Positions 26,326 through 35,207 of a DNA stretch of 64,000 bases are shown here, piece after piece. Both the position numbers and the translations under genes were made by a program. Origin of the DNA: Alysiella filiformis (GTDB taxonomy: Bacteria > Pseudomonadota > Gammaproteobacteria > Burkholderiales > Neisseriaceae). Location: positions 506,357 to 570,356 of the forward strand of contig NZ_CP059564.1 in the NCBI RefSeq assembly GCF_014054525.1. Reading direction: 5' to 3'. The notes under the pieces were generated by a model. It had not been told where the DNA came from, ran no database searches, and saw only the letters and a program-made list of their open reading frames with translations. The stretch's first letter is position 1. Every line of letters starts with the position of its first letter.

Positions 26326-28287
26326 ATGAAAAAAACCGCCTTAACTTTGGCTTTGAGCGCACTGTTGGCACACAATGCCCTTGCCGCCCAAGTGCAATTT
26401 CGCATTATTGAAACCAGCGACATTCACACCAACTTAACCGACTTTGATTATTATAAAGACCAAGCCAATCCACAATATGGCTTAACCCGCACCGCCACGC
26501 TGATTCGCCAAGCCAAAAAAGAAAACCCCAACCATCTTTTGGTGGACAATGGCGATTTGATTCAAGGCGCACCCATTGGCGATTATGTGGCAGACAAAGG
26601 ATTGAATCGCAAAGAAAAACACCCCGCTTATTTGGCTTTGGAAACGTTGGGTTTTCATGTGAGTACTTTGGGCAATCACGAATTCAATTTTGGCTTGGAT
26701 TTTTTGGCGCAATCGCTCAAATCCACCCGCTTGCCTGTGGTCAATGCCAATGTGGTGGACGCCAAAACAGGTGCAAACAAATACCAGCCCTATGTGATTT
26801 TGCCCATGAAAGTGCAAGACCAAAATGGCAAATCCCACCGCCTGAAAGTGGGCGTGTTGGGTTTGGTTACGCCACAAATTTTGCAATGGGATAAAAAACA
26901 TTTGGACGGCAAAGTGCAGGTGCATGATATTGTTGCCAGCGCAAAAAAATGGGTGCCACGCATGAAAAAGCAAGGCGCAGACCTGATTGTGGTGCTGAAC
27001 CACAGTGGCTTGGGCGACACCAACAAAGCCTATCAACAAGGACAAGAAAACACCACCTACGCATTGAGCCAAATTCAGGGCGTGGACGCGGTGGCGTTTG
27101 GTCATGCACATGGGCAGTTTCCCAGCGAAGAATTTGCCAAGCTGCCTGAAATTGACATTCAAAAAGGCACCATTCACGGCAAAGCCGCCACCATGCCAGG
27201 GCAATTTGGCAGCCACATCGGTATTATGGATTTGACTTTGGACAACAGCTCGGGCAAATGGCGCGTGCTCAACAGCCAAGCCCATTTGCGCCCCATTTAC
27301 GACAGCAAAGAGAAAAAACCTTTGGTGGAAAACGATGAACAAATGGTCAAATTGATGCAGCCTTATCACGAAGCCACACGCCAATTTGTCGGTAAACCCA
27401 TAGGCAAATCGTCCGATAATATGTTCAGCTTTTTGGCTTTGGTGCAAGATGACCCTACCATGCAAATTGTCAGCCAAGCCCAAACCGATTATGTGCAAAA
27501 AGTCTTTAAAGACCACCCTCAATATGGCAAGCTGCCTGTATTGAGTGCCGTTGCCCCTTTCAAGGCTGGCGGTCGCAAAAATGCCCCCAATAGCTACACC
27601 GAAGTCCACAAAGGCGAATTGACTTTCCGCAATGCTGCCGATTTGTATTTGTATCCCAATACCTTGTATGCCGTGAAGGTGTCGGGTAAGGAATTGCGCG
27701 AATGGTTGGAATGTTCCGCAGGCATGTTCAAACACATTGATGTGAACAGCAGTCAACCACAAGCCCTGTTGAATTGGGACGGTTTTCGCACCTACAATTT
27801 TGATGTGATTGACGGCGTGGCATACGAAATTGATGTGAGCCAGCCTGCTCGTTATGACGGTTCGTGCAAATTGGTCAATTCAGGCAGCCAACGCATTCAC
27901 AAATTGACCCACCAAGGCAAACCCGTTCAAGACAGCGATGAATTTATTGTTGCCACCAACAATTACCGCGCCACAGGCGGCAGCTTTGCAGGCACAGGCG
28001 ACAAAAACATCATCTATGCTGCCCCCGATGAAAACCGTCAAGTTTTGGCACAATACATCAGCCAGCAAAGCCAGCAACACGGCGAAATCCGCCCCAATGC
28101 CGACCAAAACTGGACGTTCAAAAACCTGCCGCAGCCCAATTTGCACATTTATTTTGAAACCGCCAACAGCGATTTGGCACGACAATTCATCAAAGAAAAA
28201 GCCGTTCGCCCCTACACATTTGAAAAAGTAGATGAAACAGGCTTTGCGGTGTACCGCATTGATTTGTCGGGACGCAAAGCACCATAA
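26326..28287 (+). CDS. cpdB: 2',3'-cyclic-nucleotide 2'-phosphodiesterase / 3'-nucleotidase
   Basis: 653 residues. A cleavable signal peptide of about 20 residues (MKKTALTLALSALLAHNALA) sends it to the periplasm, where the family recovers nucleosides from 2',3'-cyclic nucleotides. The metallophosphoesterase domain has DIHTNL near residue 32, DNGDLIQG, TLGNHEFNFG, NHSGLGD and FGHAHGQFP. The C-terminal 5'-nucleotidase domain has NNYRATGGSFAGTGDKN. CpdB handles the same kind of end (2',3'-cyclic phosphate) that RtcB ligates, though the genes are 23 kb apart. Confidence 0.95.
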   Translation: MKKTALTLALSALLAHNALAAQVQFRIIETSDIHTNLTDFDYYKDQANPQYGLTRTATLIRQAKKENPNHLLVDNGDLIQGAPIGDYVADKGLNRKEKHPAYLALETLGFHVSTLGNHEFNFGLDFLAQSLKSTRLPVVNANVVDAKTGANKYQPYVILPMKVQDQNGKSHRLKVGVLGLVTPQILQWDKKHLDGKVQVHDIVASAKKWVPRMKKQGADLIVVLNHSGLGDTNKAYQQGQENTTYALSQIQGVDAVAFGHAHGQFPSEEFAKLPEIDIQKGTIHGKAATMPGQFGSHIGIMDLTLDNSSGKWRVLNSQAHLRPIYDSKEKKPLVENDEQMVKLMQPYHEATRQFVGKPIGKSSDNMFSFLALVQDDPTMQIVSQAQTDYVQKVFKDHPQYGKLPVLSAVAPFKAGGRKNAPNSYTEVHKGELTFRNAADLYLYPNTLYAVKVSGKELREWLECSAGMFKHIDVNSSQPQALLNWDGFRTYNFDVIDGVAYEIDVSQPARYDGSCKLVNSGSQRIHKLTHQGKPVQDSDEFIVATNNYRATGGSFAGTGDKNIIYAAPDENRQVLAQYISQQSQQHGEIRPNADQNWTFKNLPQPNLHIYFETANSDLARQFIKEKAVRPYTFEKVDETGFAVYRIDLSGRKAP

Positions 28288-28299
28288 ATCATGCAGTTC

Positions 28300-28336
28300 A
28301 GGCTGCCTGAAAAAACATTTCAGGCAGCCTATTTTG
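28300..28336 (+). terminator. Terminator from an uptake-repeat pair after cpdB
   Basis: AGGCTGCCTGAAA pairs perfectly with TTTCAGGCAGCCT around five bases, followed by ATTTTGT. Confidence 0.8.
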
Positions 28337-28379
28337 TATAATAAAGCCCCATTTACCTCCATTCAGGCAGCCTGAAAAC

Positions 28380-28964
28380 ATGAAACCCAATCCCCAAAAA
28401 AACAAAATCAACGCCCAACACCGCAACCAAATCCGCATTATTGGTGGCGAATTGCGCGGCAGAAAAATCCACTTTCCCACCACCGAAGGCTTGCGCCCCA
28501 CGCCCGACAGCGTCCGCGAACGCCTATTTAATTGGCTCGGGCAAGACCTCACAGGGCAAATCGCATTGGATTTGTTTGCAGGCAGTGGCGCATTGGGTTT
28601 TGAAGCCCTATCGCGCCACGCCAAACACGTTTATTTTTGCGAAAACAATCGCCTAGCCGCCCAAAGTTTGCGCCAACACGCCCAACAATTCGCCCTACAA
28701 TCACGCAGCCACATTGCCCAACAAGACAGCCTGCTTTTCCTACAAAACACCACCCAAACCTTTGATTTGGTGCTGCTTGACCCCCCATTTGCATGGCAAA
28801 ATTGGGCAATGCTGTTTCAGCATTTACAAAGCAAACTCAATCCCCAAGCCCACATTTATTTAGAAGCAGGCAGCCTGCCCGAATTACCCCATTGGCTCAC
28901 CATCATCAAGCAAGGCAAAGCAGGACAAAGCCAACAACTTTTATTGCAATATGCCAATGAATAA
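28380..28964 (+). CDS. rsmD: 16S rRNA (guanine-966-N2)-methyltransferase RsmD
   Basis: 194 residues. It methylates G966 of 16S rRNA during 30S assembly. Motifs are RIIGGELRGRKI, RPTPDSVRERLFNWL, the SAM-binding LDLFAGSGALGFEALSR and the catalytic LLDPPF at about 137. The ATG at 28380 follows an uptake repeat directly, so the leader is short. A TATAAT at 28336-28341 may be its -10 box. Confidence 0.95.
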   Translation: MKPNPQKNKINAQHRNQIRIIGGELRGRKIHFPTTEGLRPTPDSVRERLFNWLGQDLTGQIALDLFAGSGALGFEALSRHAKHVYFCENNRLAAQSLRQHAQQFALQSRSHIAQQDSLLFLQNTTQTFDLVLLDPPFAWQNWAMLFQHLQSKLNPQAHIYLEAGSLPELPHWLTIIKQGKAGQSQQLLLQYANE

Positions 28965-29010
28965 TAATAAATATTCTCAAAGCGTTAAATTGTGTTTTCA
29001 GGCAGCCTGA

Positions 29011-29316
<306 letters not shown>

Positions 29317-29366
29317 GAAAGAATCAAAACAAAACAAGCCACTAACAAAAAGTACACAAAATACAC

Positions 29367-29395
29367 TTGACCCACAAGTCAAATAGCCGTATAGT
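29367..29395 (+). promoter_or_regulatory. Strong promoter of the tRNA-tuf operon
   Basis: TTGACC, 17-base spacer, TATAGT. Transcription would begin about 29402, eight bases before tRNA-Tyr. Confidence 0.85.
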
Positions 29396-29409
29396 TCAGT
29401 TTCTCTTGT

Positions 29410-29493
29410 GGTGGGATTCCCGAGCGGCCAAAGGGGGCAGACTGTAAATCTGTTGCGTGAGCTTCGAAGGTTCGAATCCTTCTCCCACCACCA
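29410..29493 (+). tRNA. tRNA-Tyr (anticodon GTA)
   Basis: Acceptor GGTGGGA/TCCCACC, anticodon loop CTGTAAA, long variable arm (type II), T-loop TTCGAAT and encoded CCA. It is the first of three tRNAs ahead of tuf, as in the E. coli tufB operon. Confidence 0.96.
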
Positions 29494-29518
29494 CAAATTC
29501 CAATTTGGAGCAAGACAA

Positions 29519-29592
29519 GCGGGTGTAGCTCAATGGTAGAGCAGAAGCCTTCCAAGCTTACGGTGAGGGTTCGATTCCCTTCACCCGCTCCA
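29519..29592 (+). tRNA. tRNA-Gly (anticodon TCC)
   Basis: Acceptor GCGGGTG/CACCCGC, anticodon loop CTTCCAA, T-loop TTCGATT and encoded CCA. Confidence 0.96.
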
Positions 29593-29602
29593 AATAACCC
29601 GT

Positions 29603-29633
29603 AGCTACTTCACTGGTAGTCCAGTAAGTAGCT
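29603..29633. other. Unexplained hairpin between tRNA-Gly and tRNA-Thr
   Basis: AGCTACTTCACTGG pairs with CCAGTAAGTAGCT (13 base pairs, one bulged C) around TAGT. There is no T-run, so it is not a terminator. It may be a processing signal or the collapsed remnant of another tRNA. Confidence 0.55.
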
Positions 29634-29647
29634 CTAAAACTGAATAA

Positions 29648-29722
<75 letters not shown>

Positions 29723-29769
29723 CTCTTCTTAAATTATCCCAGCATTTATATTTTGATAGGAATTTTGCC

Positions 29770-30954
29770 ATGGCAAAGGAAAAATTTGAACGTAGCAAAC
29801 CGCACGTAAACGTTGGCACCATCGGTCACGTTGACCATGGTAAAACCACTTTGACTGCTGCATTGACCACCATTTTGGCTGAAAAATTCGGCGGCACAGC
29901 AAAAGCTTACGACCAAATTGACGCCGCTCCCGAAGAAAAAGCACGCGGCATTACCATTAACACCGCTCACGTTGAATACGAAACCGCAGACCGCCACTAC
30001 GCACACGTAGACTGCCCCGGACACGCCGACTATGTGAAAAACATGATTACTGGCGCGGCACAAATGGACGGCGCAATCTTGGTATGCTCTGCTGCTGACG
30101 GTCCTATGCCACAAACCCGCGAACACATCTTGTTGGCTCGCCAAGTGGGCGTTCCTTACATCATCGTGTTCATGAACAAATGCGACATGGTTGATGACGC
30201 TGAGTTGTTGGAATTGGTTGAAATGGAAATCCGCGACTTGTTGTCCAGCTACGATTTCCCTGGTGATGACTGCCCCATCGTTCAAGGTTCTGCTTTGCGC
30301 GCTTTGGAAGGCGATGCCGCTTACAAAGAAAAAATCTTTGAATTGGCTGCCGCTTTGGACAGCTACATTCCTACCCCAGAACGTGCGATTGACAAACCCT
30401 TCTTGTTGCCTATTGAAGACGTGTTCTCCATCTCTGGTCGCGGTACCGTGGTAACAGGTCGCGTAGAGCGCGGTATCATCAAAGTGGGCGAAGAAATTGA
30501 AATCGTGGGCTTGAAAGACACCCAAAAAACCACTTGTACTGGCGTGGAAATGTTCCGCAAATTGTTGGACGAAGGTCAAGCAGGCGACAACGTAGGTGTA
30601 TTGTTGCGCGGCACCAAACGCGAAGAAGTGGAACGCGGTCAAGTATTGGCTAAACCCGGTACCATTACCCCACACACCAAATTTGAAGCAGAAGTGTACG
30701 TTTTGAGCAAAGAAGAAGGTGGTCGTCATACCCCATTCTTCGCAAACTACCGCCCACAATTCTACTTCCGTACCACTGATGTTACTGGTGCAGTAACTTT
30801 GGCAGAAGGCGTGGAAATGGTTATGCCTGGCGAAAACGTGAAAATCACCGTTGAATTGATTGCCCCAATCGCGATGGAAAACGGTTTGCGTTTCGCGATT
30901 CGTGAAGGTGGTCGTACCGTTGGTGCAGGCGTTGTGGCTAACGTCATTGCTTAA
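29770..30954 (+). CDS. tuf: Elongation factor Tu, copy 1
   Basis: 394 residues. This GTPase delivers aminoacyl-tRNA to the ribosome. G1 GHVDHGKT is at 19-26, the switch region is [12 protein letters not shown]3 DCPGHADY, G4 NKCD and G5 near GSALRALEG. The ATG at 29770 starts [10 protein letters not shown] with the T-start AGGAATTTTGCC leader. It lies in a tRNA-tuf-tRNA-secE-nusG arrangement like E. coli tufB. The protein is identical to copy 2 at 50751; the DNA differs at about a dozen synonymous positions, mostly after the first 400 bases. Confidence 0.98.
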   Translation: MAKEKFERSKPHVNVGTIGHVDHGKTTLTAALTTILAEKFGGTAKAYDQIDAAPEEKARGITINTAHVEYETADRHYAHVDCPGHADYVKNMITGAAQMDGAILVCSAADGPMPQTREHILLARQVGVPYIIVFMNKCDMVDDAELLELVEMEIRDLLSSYDFPGDDCPIVQGSALRALEGDAAYKEKIFELAAALDSYIPTPERAIDKPFLLPIEDVFSISGRGTVVTGRVERGIIKVGEEIEIVGLKDTQKTTCTGVEMFRKLLDEGQAGDNVGVLLRGTKREEVERGQVLAKPGTITPHTKFEAEVYVLSKEEGGRHTPFFANYRPQFYFRTTDVTGAVTLAEGVEMVMPGENVKITVELIAPIAMENGLRFAIREGGRTVGAGVVANVIA

Positions 30955-30966
30955 TTGAAAAATTAA

Positions 30967-31042
30967 GGGTCAATAGCTCAATTGGTAGAGTATCGGTCTC
31001 CAAAACCGAGGGTTGTAGGTTCGAGACCTACTTGGCCCGCCA
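30967..31042 (+). tRNA. tRNA-Trp (anticodon CCA)
   Basis: Acceptor GGGTCAA pairs with TTGGCCC (one T-G), anticodon loop CTCCAAA, T-loop TTCGAGA, and encoded CCA after discriminator G. It lies 12 bases after tuf. Confidence 0.95.
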
Positions 31043-31050
31043 CATTAAAA

Positions 31051-31083
31051 ACTAACCAAGTGACAAAGCTTGGTTAGTTTTTT
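31051..31083 (+). terminator. Terminator after tRNA-Trp
   Basis: ACTAACCAAG pairs perfectly with CTTGGTTAGT around eight bases, followed by six T. It separates the tRNA-tuf unit from secE-nusG, though some read-through is likely because no clear secE promoter is visible. Confidence 0.9.
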
Positions 31084-31128
31084 CTTGTATATTCAGGCTG
31101 CCTGAAATGCGGCAGAATAGGAAAAAAA

Positions 31129-31347
31129 ATGAGCCAAGAAGCAGAACAGGAAAAACAGGGCGGTTTCAAATTGTTCCGTTATATTAAGGAATCCACCGCC
31201 GAATTTAAAAAAGTGGTTTGGCCCAAACGTCCCGATGCCATTCGCATTACGGGTTTTGTTATGGTGTTTGTTGCGGTATTTGCGTTTTTCATTTATGGCG
31301 TGGATAGTGTGATTTCTTTGCTGTTTAATTTTATTTTAGTGAAATAA
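31129..31347 (+). CDS. secE: Preprotein translocase subunit SecE
   Basis: 72 residues, the short one-helix form of this essential SecYEG subunit. The conserved amphipathic segment STAEFKKVVWPKRPDAIR leads into a single membrane helix at about 41-66 (GFVMVFVAVFAFFIYGVDSV). It lies 12 bases before nusG, the usual bacterial pair. An uptake repeat precedes it at 31093-31107. Confidence 0.95.
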   Translation: MSQEAEQEKQGGFKLFRYIKESTAEFKKVVWPKRPDAIRITGFVMVFVAVFAFFIYGVDSVISLLFNFILVK

Positions 31348-31359
31348 AGGGGATAGAAT

Positions 31360-31911
31360 ATGGCCAAACGTTGGTATGTGGTGCAAGCCTATTCGGGCTT
31401 TGAAAAAAATGTTCAAAAAACATTGAAAGAACGCATTGCGCGTGAAGAAATGGAAGATTATTTCGGTCAAATTTTGGTGCCTGTTGAAGAAGTGGTGGAC
31501 ATCAAAAATGGTCGCAAAACCCTGTCTGAACGCAAATTTTTCCCTGGTTATGTGTTGGTGGAAATGGAAATGACCGACAGCTCGTGGCATTTGGTAAAAA
31601 GTACGCCGCGTGTAAATGGTTTTGTGGGTGGTACTTTGCACCGTCCTTTGCCGATTACCCAGCGCGAAGTGGAAGCGATGATGGCGCAAGTGGGCAACAG
31701 CAGCGATACAGGCAGCACCAAAAAACCCAAACCGCGTGTGGAATTTGATGTGGGTCAGCAAGTTCGTGTGAATGAAGGTCCATTTGAAGGCTTTGATGGG
31801 GTTGTTGAACACGTTGATTATGAACGCAATAAATTGCGTGTTACCGTACAAATTTTCGGACGTGAAACGCCTGTTGAGCTTGAATTTAATCAAGTAGAAA
31901 AAGTGATTTAA
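31360..31911 (+). CDS. nusG: Transcription termination/antitermination protein NusG
   Basis: 183 residues. The NGN domain begins [18 protein letters not shown] and binds RNA polymerase. The C-terminal KOW domain ([23 protein letters not shown]) binds Rho or ribosomal protein S10. A Lys/Pro linker separates them at about 118-126. Length is standard. rplK, its usual downstream neighbour, is displaced by a secreted-protein gene and a new promoter. Confidence 0.97.
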   Translation: MAKRWYVVQAYSGFEKNVQKTLKERIAREEMEDYFGQILVPVEEVVDIKNGRKTLSERKFFPGYVLVEMEMTDSSWHLVKSTPRVNGFVGGTLHRPLPITQREVEAMMAQVGNSSDTGSTKKPKPRVEFDVGQQVRVNEGPFEGFDGVVEHVDYERNKLRVTVQIFGRETPVELEFNQVEKVI

Positions 31912-31950
31912 TGTTCAGGCTGCCTGAAATATTTGGAAAGGGTAATGAAA

Positions 31951-32439
31951 ATGAAAGTGTTGCATCAAAATGCCTTATTGCTTGGTATGATGACTTTGCT
32001 GTTGTCTGCGCCCGTGTTGGCGTATGATAAAAATGATGAACAAGTCATTCAACAAGACATCGCCAAAATGCACGATGCCATGAAAAAACAAAATGGTCAG
32101 GTTTTTGTGGACATGATGCCCGAGCCGATTTTGAAACAAATGGCAAAATCATTGGGCATGAATTTGGCGGACACCAAAGCATTGTTGGCGGGCATGGCAA
32201 GTGGCATGTCGGGAACGGATGTTCAGTTTCGTGCGAATTTGGCAAAAATCAAAGTGTACCAATCCAAAACAAAACGCGATTACGTTTTCATTCCCACGAC
32301 CACCACAATGGACGGCGTAGCGGTTGAAGGCAAAATGTTTGGTGTGAAAGACAATGGCAAATGGTCTTATATCACATGGCAAGACCGCTATAAAAAATGG
32401 GTCAAAATCGCTTATCCCGATATTCAAAAATTGCCCTAA
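31951..32439 (+). CDS. Hypothetical secreted protein between nusG and rplK
   Basis: 162 residues. The ATG at 31951 is eight bases after GAAAGGG; an ATG at 31945 is too close to it. A signal peptide of about 24 residues ends SAPVLA before YDKND, so the protein is exported to the periplasm. The mature part has a helical N-terminal half (QDIAKMHDAMKKQNGQVFVDMMPEPILKQMA in parts) and a beta-rich C-terminal half (RDYVFIPTTTTMDG, GVKDNGKWSYITW). It is compatible with a small DUF-type periplasmic domain, but I cannot name the family. Its position inside an otherwise conserved block is unusual. Confidence 0.75.
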   Translation: MKVLHQNALLLGMMTLLLSAPVLAYDKNDEQVIQQDIAKMHDAMKKQNGQVFVDMMPEPILKQMAKSLGMNLADTKALLAGMASGMSGTDVQFRANLAKIKVYQSKTKRDYVFIPTTTTMDGVAVEGKMFGVKDNGKWSYITWQDRYKKWVKIAYPDIQKLP

Positions 32440-32472
32440 ACGTTTTTCAGGCAGCCTGAACAAGCAAAGCCC

Positions 32473-32501
32473 TTGTCAAAATTAAAAAAACAAGCTAAAA
32501 T
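32473..32501 (+). promoter_or_regulatory. Promoter of rplK-rplA
   Basis: TTGTCA, 17-base spacer, TAAAAT, 64 bases before the rplK start. It restores expression downstream of the inserted gene. Confidence 0.7.
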
Positions 32502-32564
32502 GATTAGCTTAATTTTTGGGGAGCAGATTTTCTGCGTCATACCCGTTTTTTGGAGTTTATACAC

Positions 32565-32996
32565 ATGGCAAAAAAAGTCATCGGCTACATCAAACTGCAA
32601 ATTCCTGCAGGTAAAGCCAATCCTTCGCCACCTGTTGGTCCTGCTTTGGGTCAGCGTGGTTTGAACATCATGGAATTTTGTAAAGCGTTCAACGCGGCAA
32701 CACAAGGTTTGGAACCTGGTTTGCCAACGCCCGTTGTGATTACCGCTTATGCAGATAAGTCTTTCACTTTTGTATTGAAAACGCCACCTGCATCTGTGTT
32801 GTTGAAAAAAGCAGCAGGCATTCAAAAAGGCAGTTCCAATTCTTTGACCAACAAAGTTGGCACGGTAACACGCGCCCAGTTGGAAGAAATTGCCAAAACC
32901 AAAAACCCTGATTTGACGGCTGCTGATTTGGACGCTGCGGTACGCACCATTGCTGGTTCAGCGCGTTCTATGGGCTTGAATACGGAGGGTGTGTAA
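32565..32996 (+). CDS. rplK: 50S ribosomal protein L11
   Basis: 143 residues. It is part of the GTPase-associated centre of 23S rRNA and is needed for RelA activation. The N-terminal motif [21 protein letters not shown] (shown in part) and C-terminal [10 protein letters not shown] are conserved. The ATG at 32565 (MAKKVIGY) is 15 bases inside a longer frame and matches the family start. It is followed by rplA after one base. Confidence 0.97.
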   Translation: MAKKVIGYIKLQIPAGKANPSPPVGPALGQRGLNIMEFCKAFNAATQGLEPGLPTPVVITAYADKSFTFVLKTPPASVLLKKAAGIQKGSSNSLTNKVGTVTRAQLEEIAKTKNPDLTAADLDAAVRTIAGSARSMGLNTEGV

Positions 32997-32997
32997 C

Positions 32998-33696
32998 ATG
33001 GCAAAAATTTCTAAACGTTTGAAAGCATTGCGCGCTTCTGTTGAAGCCAACAAATTGTATGCAATTGATGAAGCCATTGCTTTGGTGAAAAAAGCCGCAA
33101 CCGCCAAATTTGACGAATCAGTAGATGTGTCTTTCAACTTAGGCGTTGACCCTCGTAAATCTGACCAAGTGATTCGCGGTTCCGTTGTGTTGCCAAAAGG
33201 CACAGGTAAAACCACGCGCGTAGCCGTGTTCACACAAGGTGCCAACGCCGAAGCCGCAAAAGCAGCAGGCGCAGACATCGTGGGCTTTGAAGATTTGGCA
33301 GAAGAAATCAAAAAAGGCAATATGGACTTTGATGTGGTGATTGCGTCTCCTGACGCGATGCGCATCGTGGGTCAGTTGGGTACGATTTTGGGTCCTCGTG
33401 GCTTGATGCCAAACCCAAAAGTGGGTACCGTAACGCCTAATGTTGCCGAAGCAGTGAAAAACGCGAAAGCAGGTCAAGTGCAATACCGCACCGACAAAGC
33501 AGGTATCATTCACGCCACCATCGGTCGCGCATCTTTTGCCGAAGCCGATTTGAAAGAAAACTTTGACGCTTTGTTGGACGCTTTGGTAAAAGCCAAACCT
33601 GCTGCTGCCAAAGGTCAATACTTGAAAAAAATCGCCGTATCCAGCACCATGGGCTTGGGTGTGCGCGTAGATGTATCTAGCGTTTCTGCTAAATAA
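32998..33696 (+). CDS. rplA: 50S ribosomal protein L1
   Basis: 232 residues. It forms the L1 stalk and, in many bacteria, represses its own operon. Landmarks are the [12 protein letters not shown] start, [15 protein letters not shown] and [10 protein letters not shown]. It is tightly coupled to rplK (GGAGGGTGTGTAAC before ATG). Confidence 0.97.
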   Translation: MAKISKRLKALRASVEANKLYAIDEAIALVKKAATAKFDESVDVSFNLGVDPRKSDQVIRGSVVLPKGTGKTTRVAVFTQGANAEAAKAAGADIVGFEDLAEEIKKGNMDFDVVIASPDAMRIVGQLGTILGPRGLMPNPKVGTVTPNVAEAVKNAKAGQVQYRTDKAGIIHATIGRASFAEADLKENFDALLDALVKAKPAAAKGQYLKKIAVSSTMGLGVRVDVSSVSAK

Positions 33697-33712
33697 TCTT
33701 TAAAAAATCTTT

Positions 33713-33762
33713 CAGGCAGCCTGAAAATGGCAAAATGTGTTTTCAGGCAGCCTGAAAATGGG
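33713..33762. repeat. Two tandem uptake repeats upstream of the L10 leader
   Basis: Two copies of TTCAGGCAGCCTGAAAATGG in the same orientation, about 30 bases apart. They lie between rplA and rplJ. Confidence 0.8.
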
Positions 33763-33767
33763 GCTAC

Positions 33768-33962
33768 TTAAAATATTAAGTAGATGTCCAAGACCGTAGG
33801 GAACGCAAGTTTTAATCATTCAAACCCTACGCAGACGGTAGTCCTGAAAAAAGTTTTTGCGGGTTGATGTTTTGAATATCGCTTGCAAAGTGTCTTTAAA
33901 ATCAGGTTGCCGCGCTGGTGGGCTAATCATGTTGGTTAGCCTGAATTTAAACAGTGGGAGGT
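33768..33962 (+). promoter_or_regulatory. L10 leader (autoregulatory mRNA of rplJL)
   Basis: A long leader in front of rplJ contains GACCGTAGGGAACGCAAG paired with CCCTACGCAGACGGT, which matches the conserved bulged stem bound by L10(L12)4 in proteobacteria. It ends GTGGGAGGTAGACC before a TTG start. Binding of excess L10 would block rplJ translation. Confidence 0.7.
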
Positions 33963-33967
33963 AGACC

Positions 33968-34465
33968 TTGAGTCTCAATATTGAAACCAAGAAAGCAACC
34001 GTAGAAGAAATCAGCGCAGGCATTGCCAATGCGCAAACTATGGTGATTGCTGAATATCGCGGTATCAGTGTTGCCAGCATGACTGAACTCCGTGCCAATG
34101 CGCGTAAAGAAGGCGTTTACTTGCGCGTTCTGAAAAACACATTGGCGCGCCGTGCGGTTGAAGGAACTTCTTTTGCTGGTTTGGCTGACCAAATGGTTGG
34201 TCCATTGGTTTACGCTGCATCAGAAGATGCCGTAGCCGCCGCAAAAGTGCTGCACCAATTCGCGAAAAAAGATGACAAAATCGTTTTAAAAGCTGGTTCT
34301 TACAACGGCGAAGTGTTGAATGTGGCTCAGGTAACTGAGTTGGCTTCTATTCCAAGCCGCGAAGAATTGCTGTCCAAATTGCTGTTCGTTATGCAAGCGC
34401 CTGTTTCTGGCTTTGCACGTGGCTTGGCGGCTTTGGCAGAGAAAAAAGAAAGCGAAGCGGCTTAA
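33968..34465 (+). CDS. rplJ: 50S ribosomal protein L10
   Basis: 165 residues. It anchors the L7/L12 stalk to 23S rRNA. The start is TTG at 33968, with a strong GGGAGGT nine bases upstream; no ATG fits the family N-terminus ([14 protein letters not shown]). Landmarks are [17 protein letters not shown] and [12 protein letters not shown]. The TTG start plus the leader suggests tight translational control. Confidence 0.96.
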   Translation: MSLNIETKKATVEEISAGIANAQTMVIAEYRGISVASMTELRANARKEGVYLRVLKNTLARRAVEGTSFAGLADQMVGPLVYAASEDAVAAAKVLHQFAKKDDKIVLKAGSYNGEVLNVAQVTELASIPSREELLSKLLFVMQAPVSGFARGLAALAEKKESEAA

Positions 34466-34540
34466 TTTACGCCCTTTCTGTGATTTTGTTTTAATTCATT
34501 AAATTTTTTTATTATTCAATATTTTTAGGAGTTCAATAGC

Positions 34541-34912
34541 ATGGCTATTACTAAAGAAGACATTTTGGAAGCGGTAAGCAACTTGACCGTTATGGAATTG
34601 AACGAGTTGGTTAAAGCGTTTGAAGAAAAATTTGGCGTTTCTGCTGCTGCGGTTGCTGTGGCTGCTGGTCCTGCTGCTGGCGGTGCTGCTGCTGAAGAAA
34701 AAACCGAATTTGACGTGATTTTGGCTTCTGCTGGCGACAACAAAGTTGGCGTGATTAAAGTGGTTCGTACCATCACTGGCTTGGGCTTGAAAGAAGCCAA
34801 AGACTTGGTTGATGGCGCACCCAAAACTTTGAAAGAAGCAGTATCTCAAGCTGAAGCTGACGACATTAAAAAACAATTGGAAGAAGCTGGCGCGAAAGTG
34901 GAAGTTAAATAA
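34541..34912 (+). CDS. rplL: 50S ribosomal protein L7/L12
   Basis: 123 residues, present in several copies per ribosome, recruiting translation GTPases. N-terminal dimerisation domain (about 1-33), Ala/Gly hinge ([15 protein letters not shown]) and C-terminal domain [24 protein letters not shown] (in part). It has a strong AGGAG ribosome site at 34528. A terminator follows. Confidence 0.97.
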   Translation: MAITKEDILEAVSNLTVMELNELVKAFEEKFGVSAAAVAVAAGPAAGGAAAEEKTEFDVILASAGDNKVGVIKVVRTITGLGLKEAKDLVDGAPKTLKEAVSQAEADDIKKQLEEAGAKVEVK

Positions 34913-34939
34913 TCGCTTTCCAAACAATTTGACAAATGG

Positions 34940-34968
34940 GGCTGGTGGTGTTATAACCACCAGCCTTG
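34940..34968 (+). terminator. Terminator/attenuator between rplL and rpoB
   Basis: GGCTGGTGGT pairs perfectly with ACCACCAGCC around six bases, followed by TTGTTT. The weak T-run suggests partial read-through, as in the rplL-rpoB attenuator of E. coli. Confidence 0.75.
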
Positions 34969-35207
34969 TTTGCGCTTTACGTTTTGAAAAAAGTGTAAAT
35001 TTACAAGAATTTACCATTTGATTGTTAAATTTGAGAAAATTTTTGTTAATTTGCATTAAATTTGACGGCTTGATGTGATTCAGGCTGCCTGAAATCTCTA
35101 TTTCTATTTTGAATCAAAGTGATTGCTTTCTGTTTTCAGGCTGCCTGAAACGGATTTTGGCACTTTTCCATTTTTAAAAACAGTCGCCCATTTTTGGAGT
35201 ATCTGCA

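Noticed and set aside
26482-27762. A 426-codon open frame opposite cpdB
   Set aside because: Shadow of a strongly conserved gene; composition is artificial.
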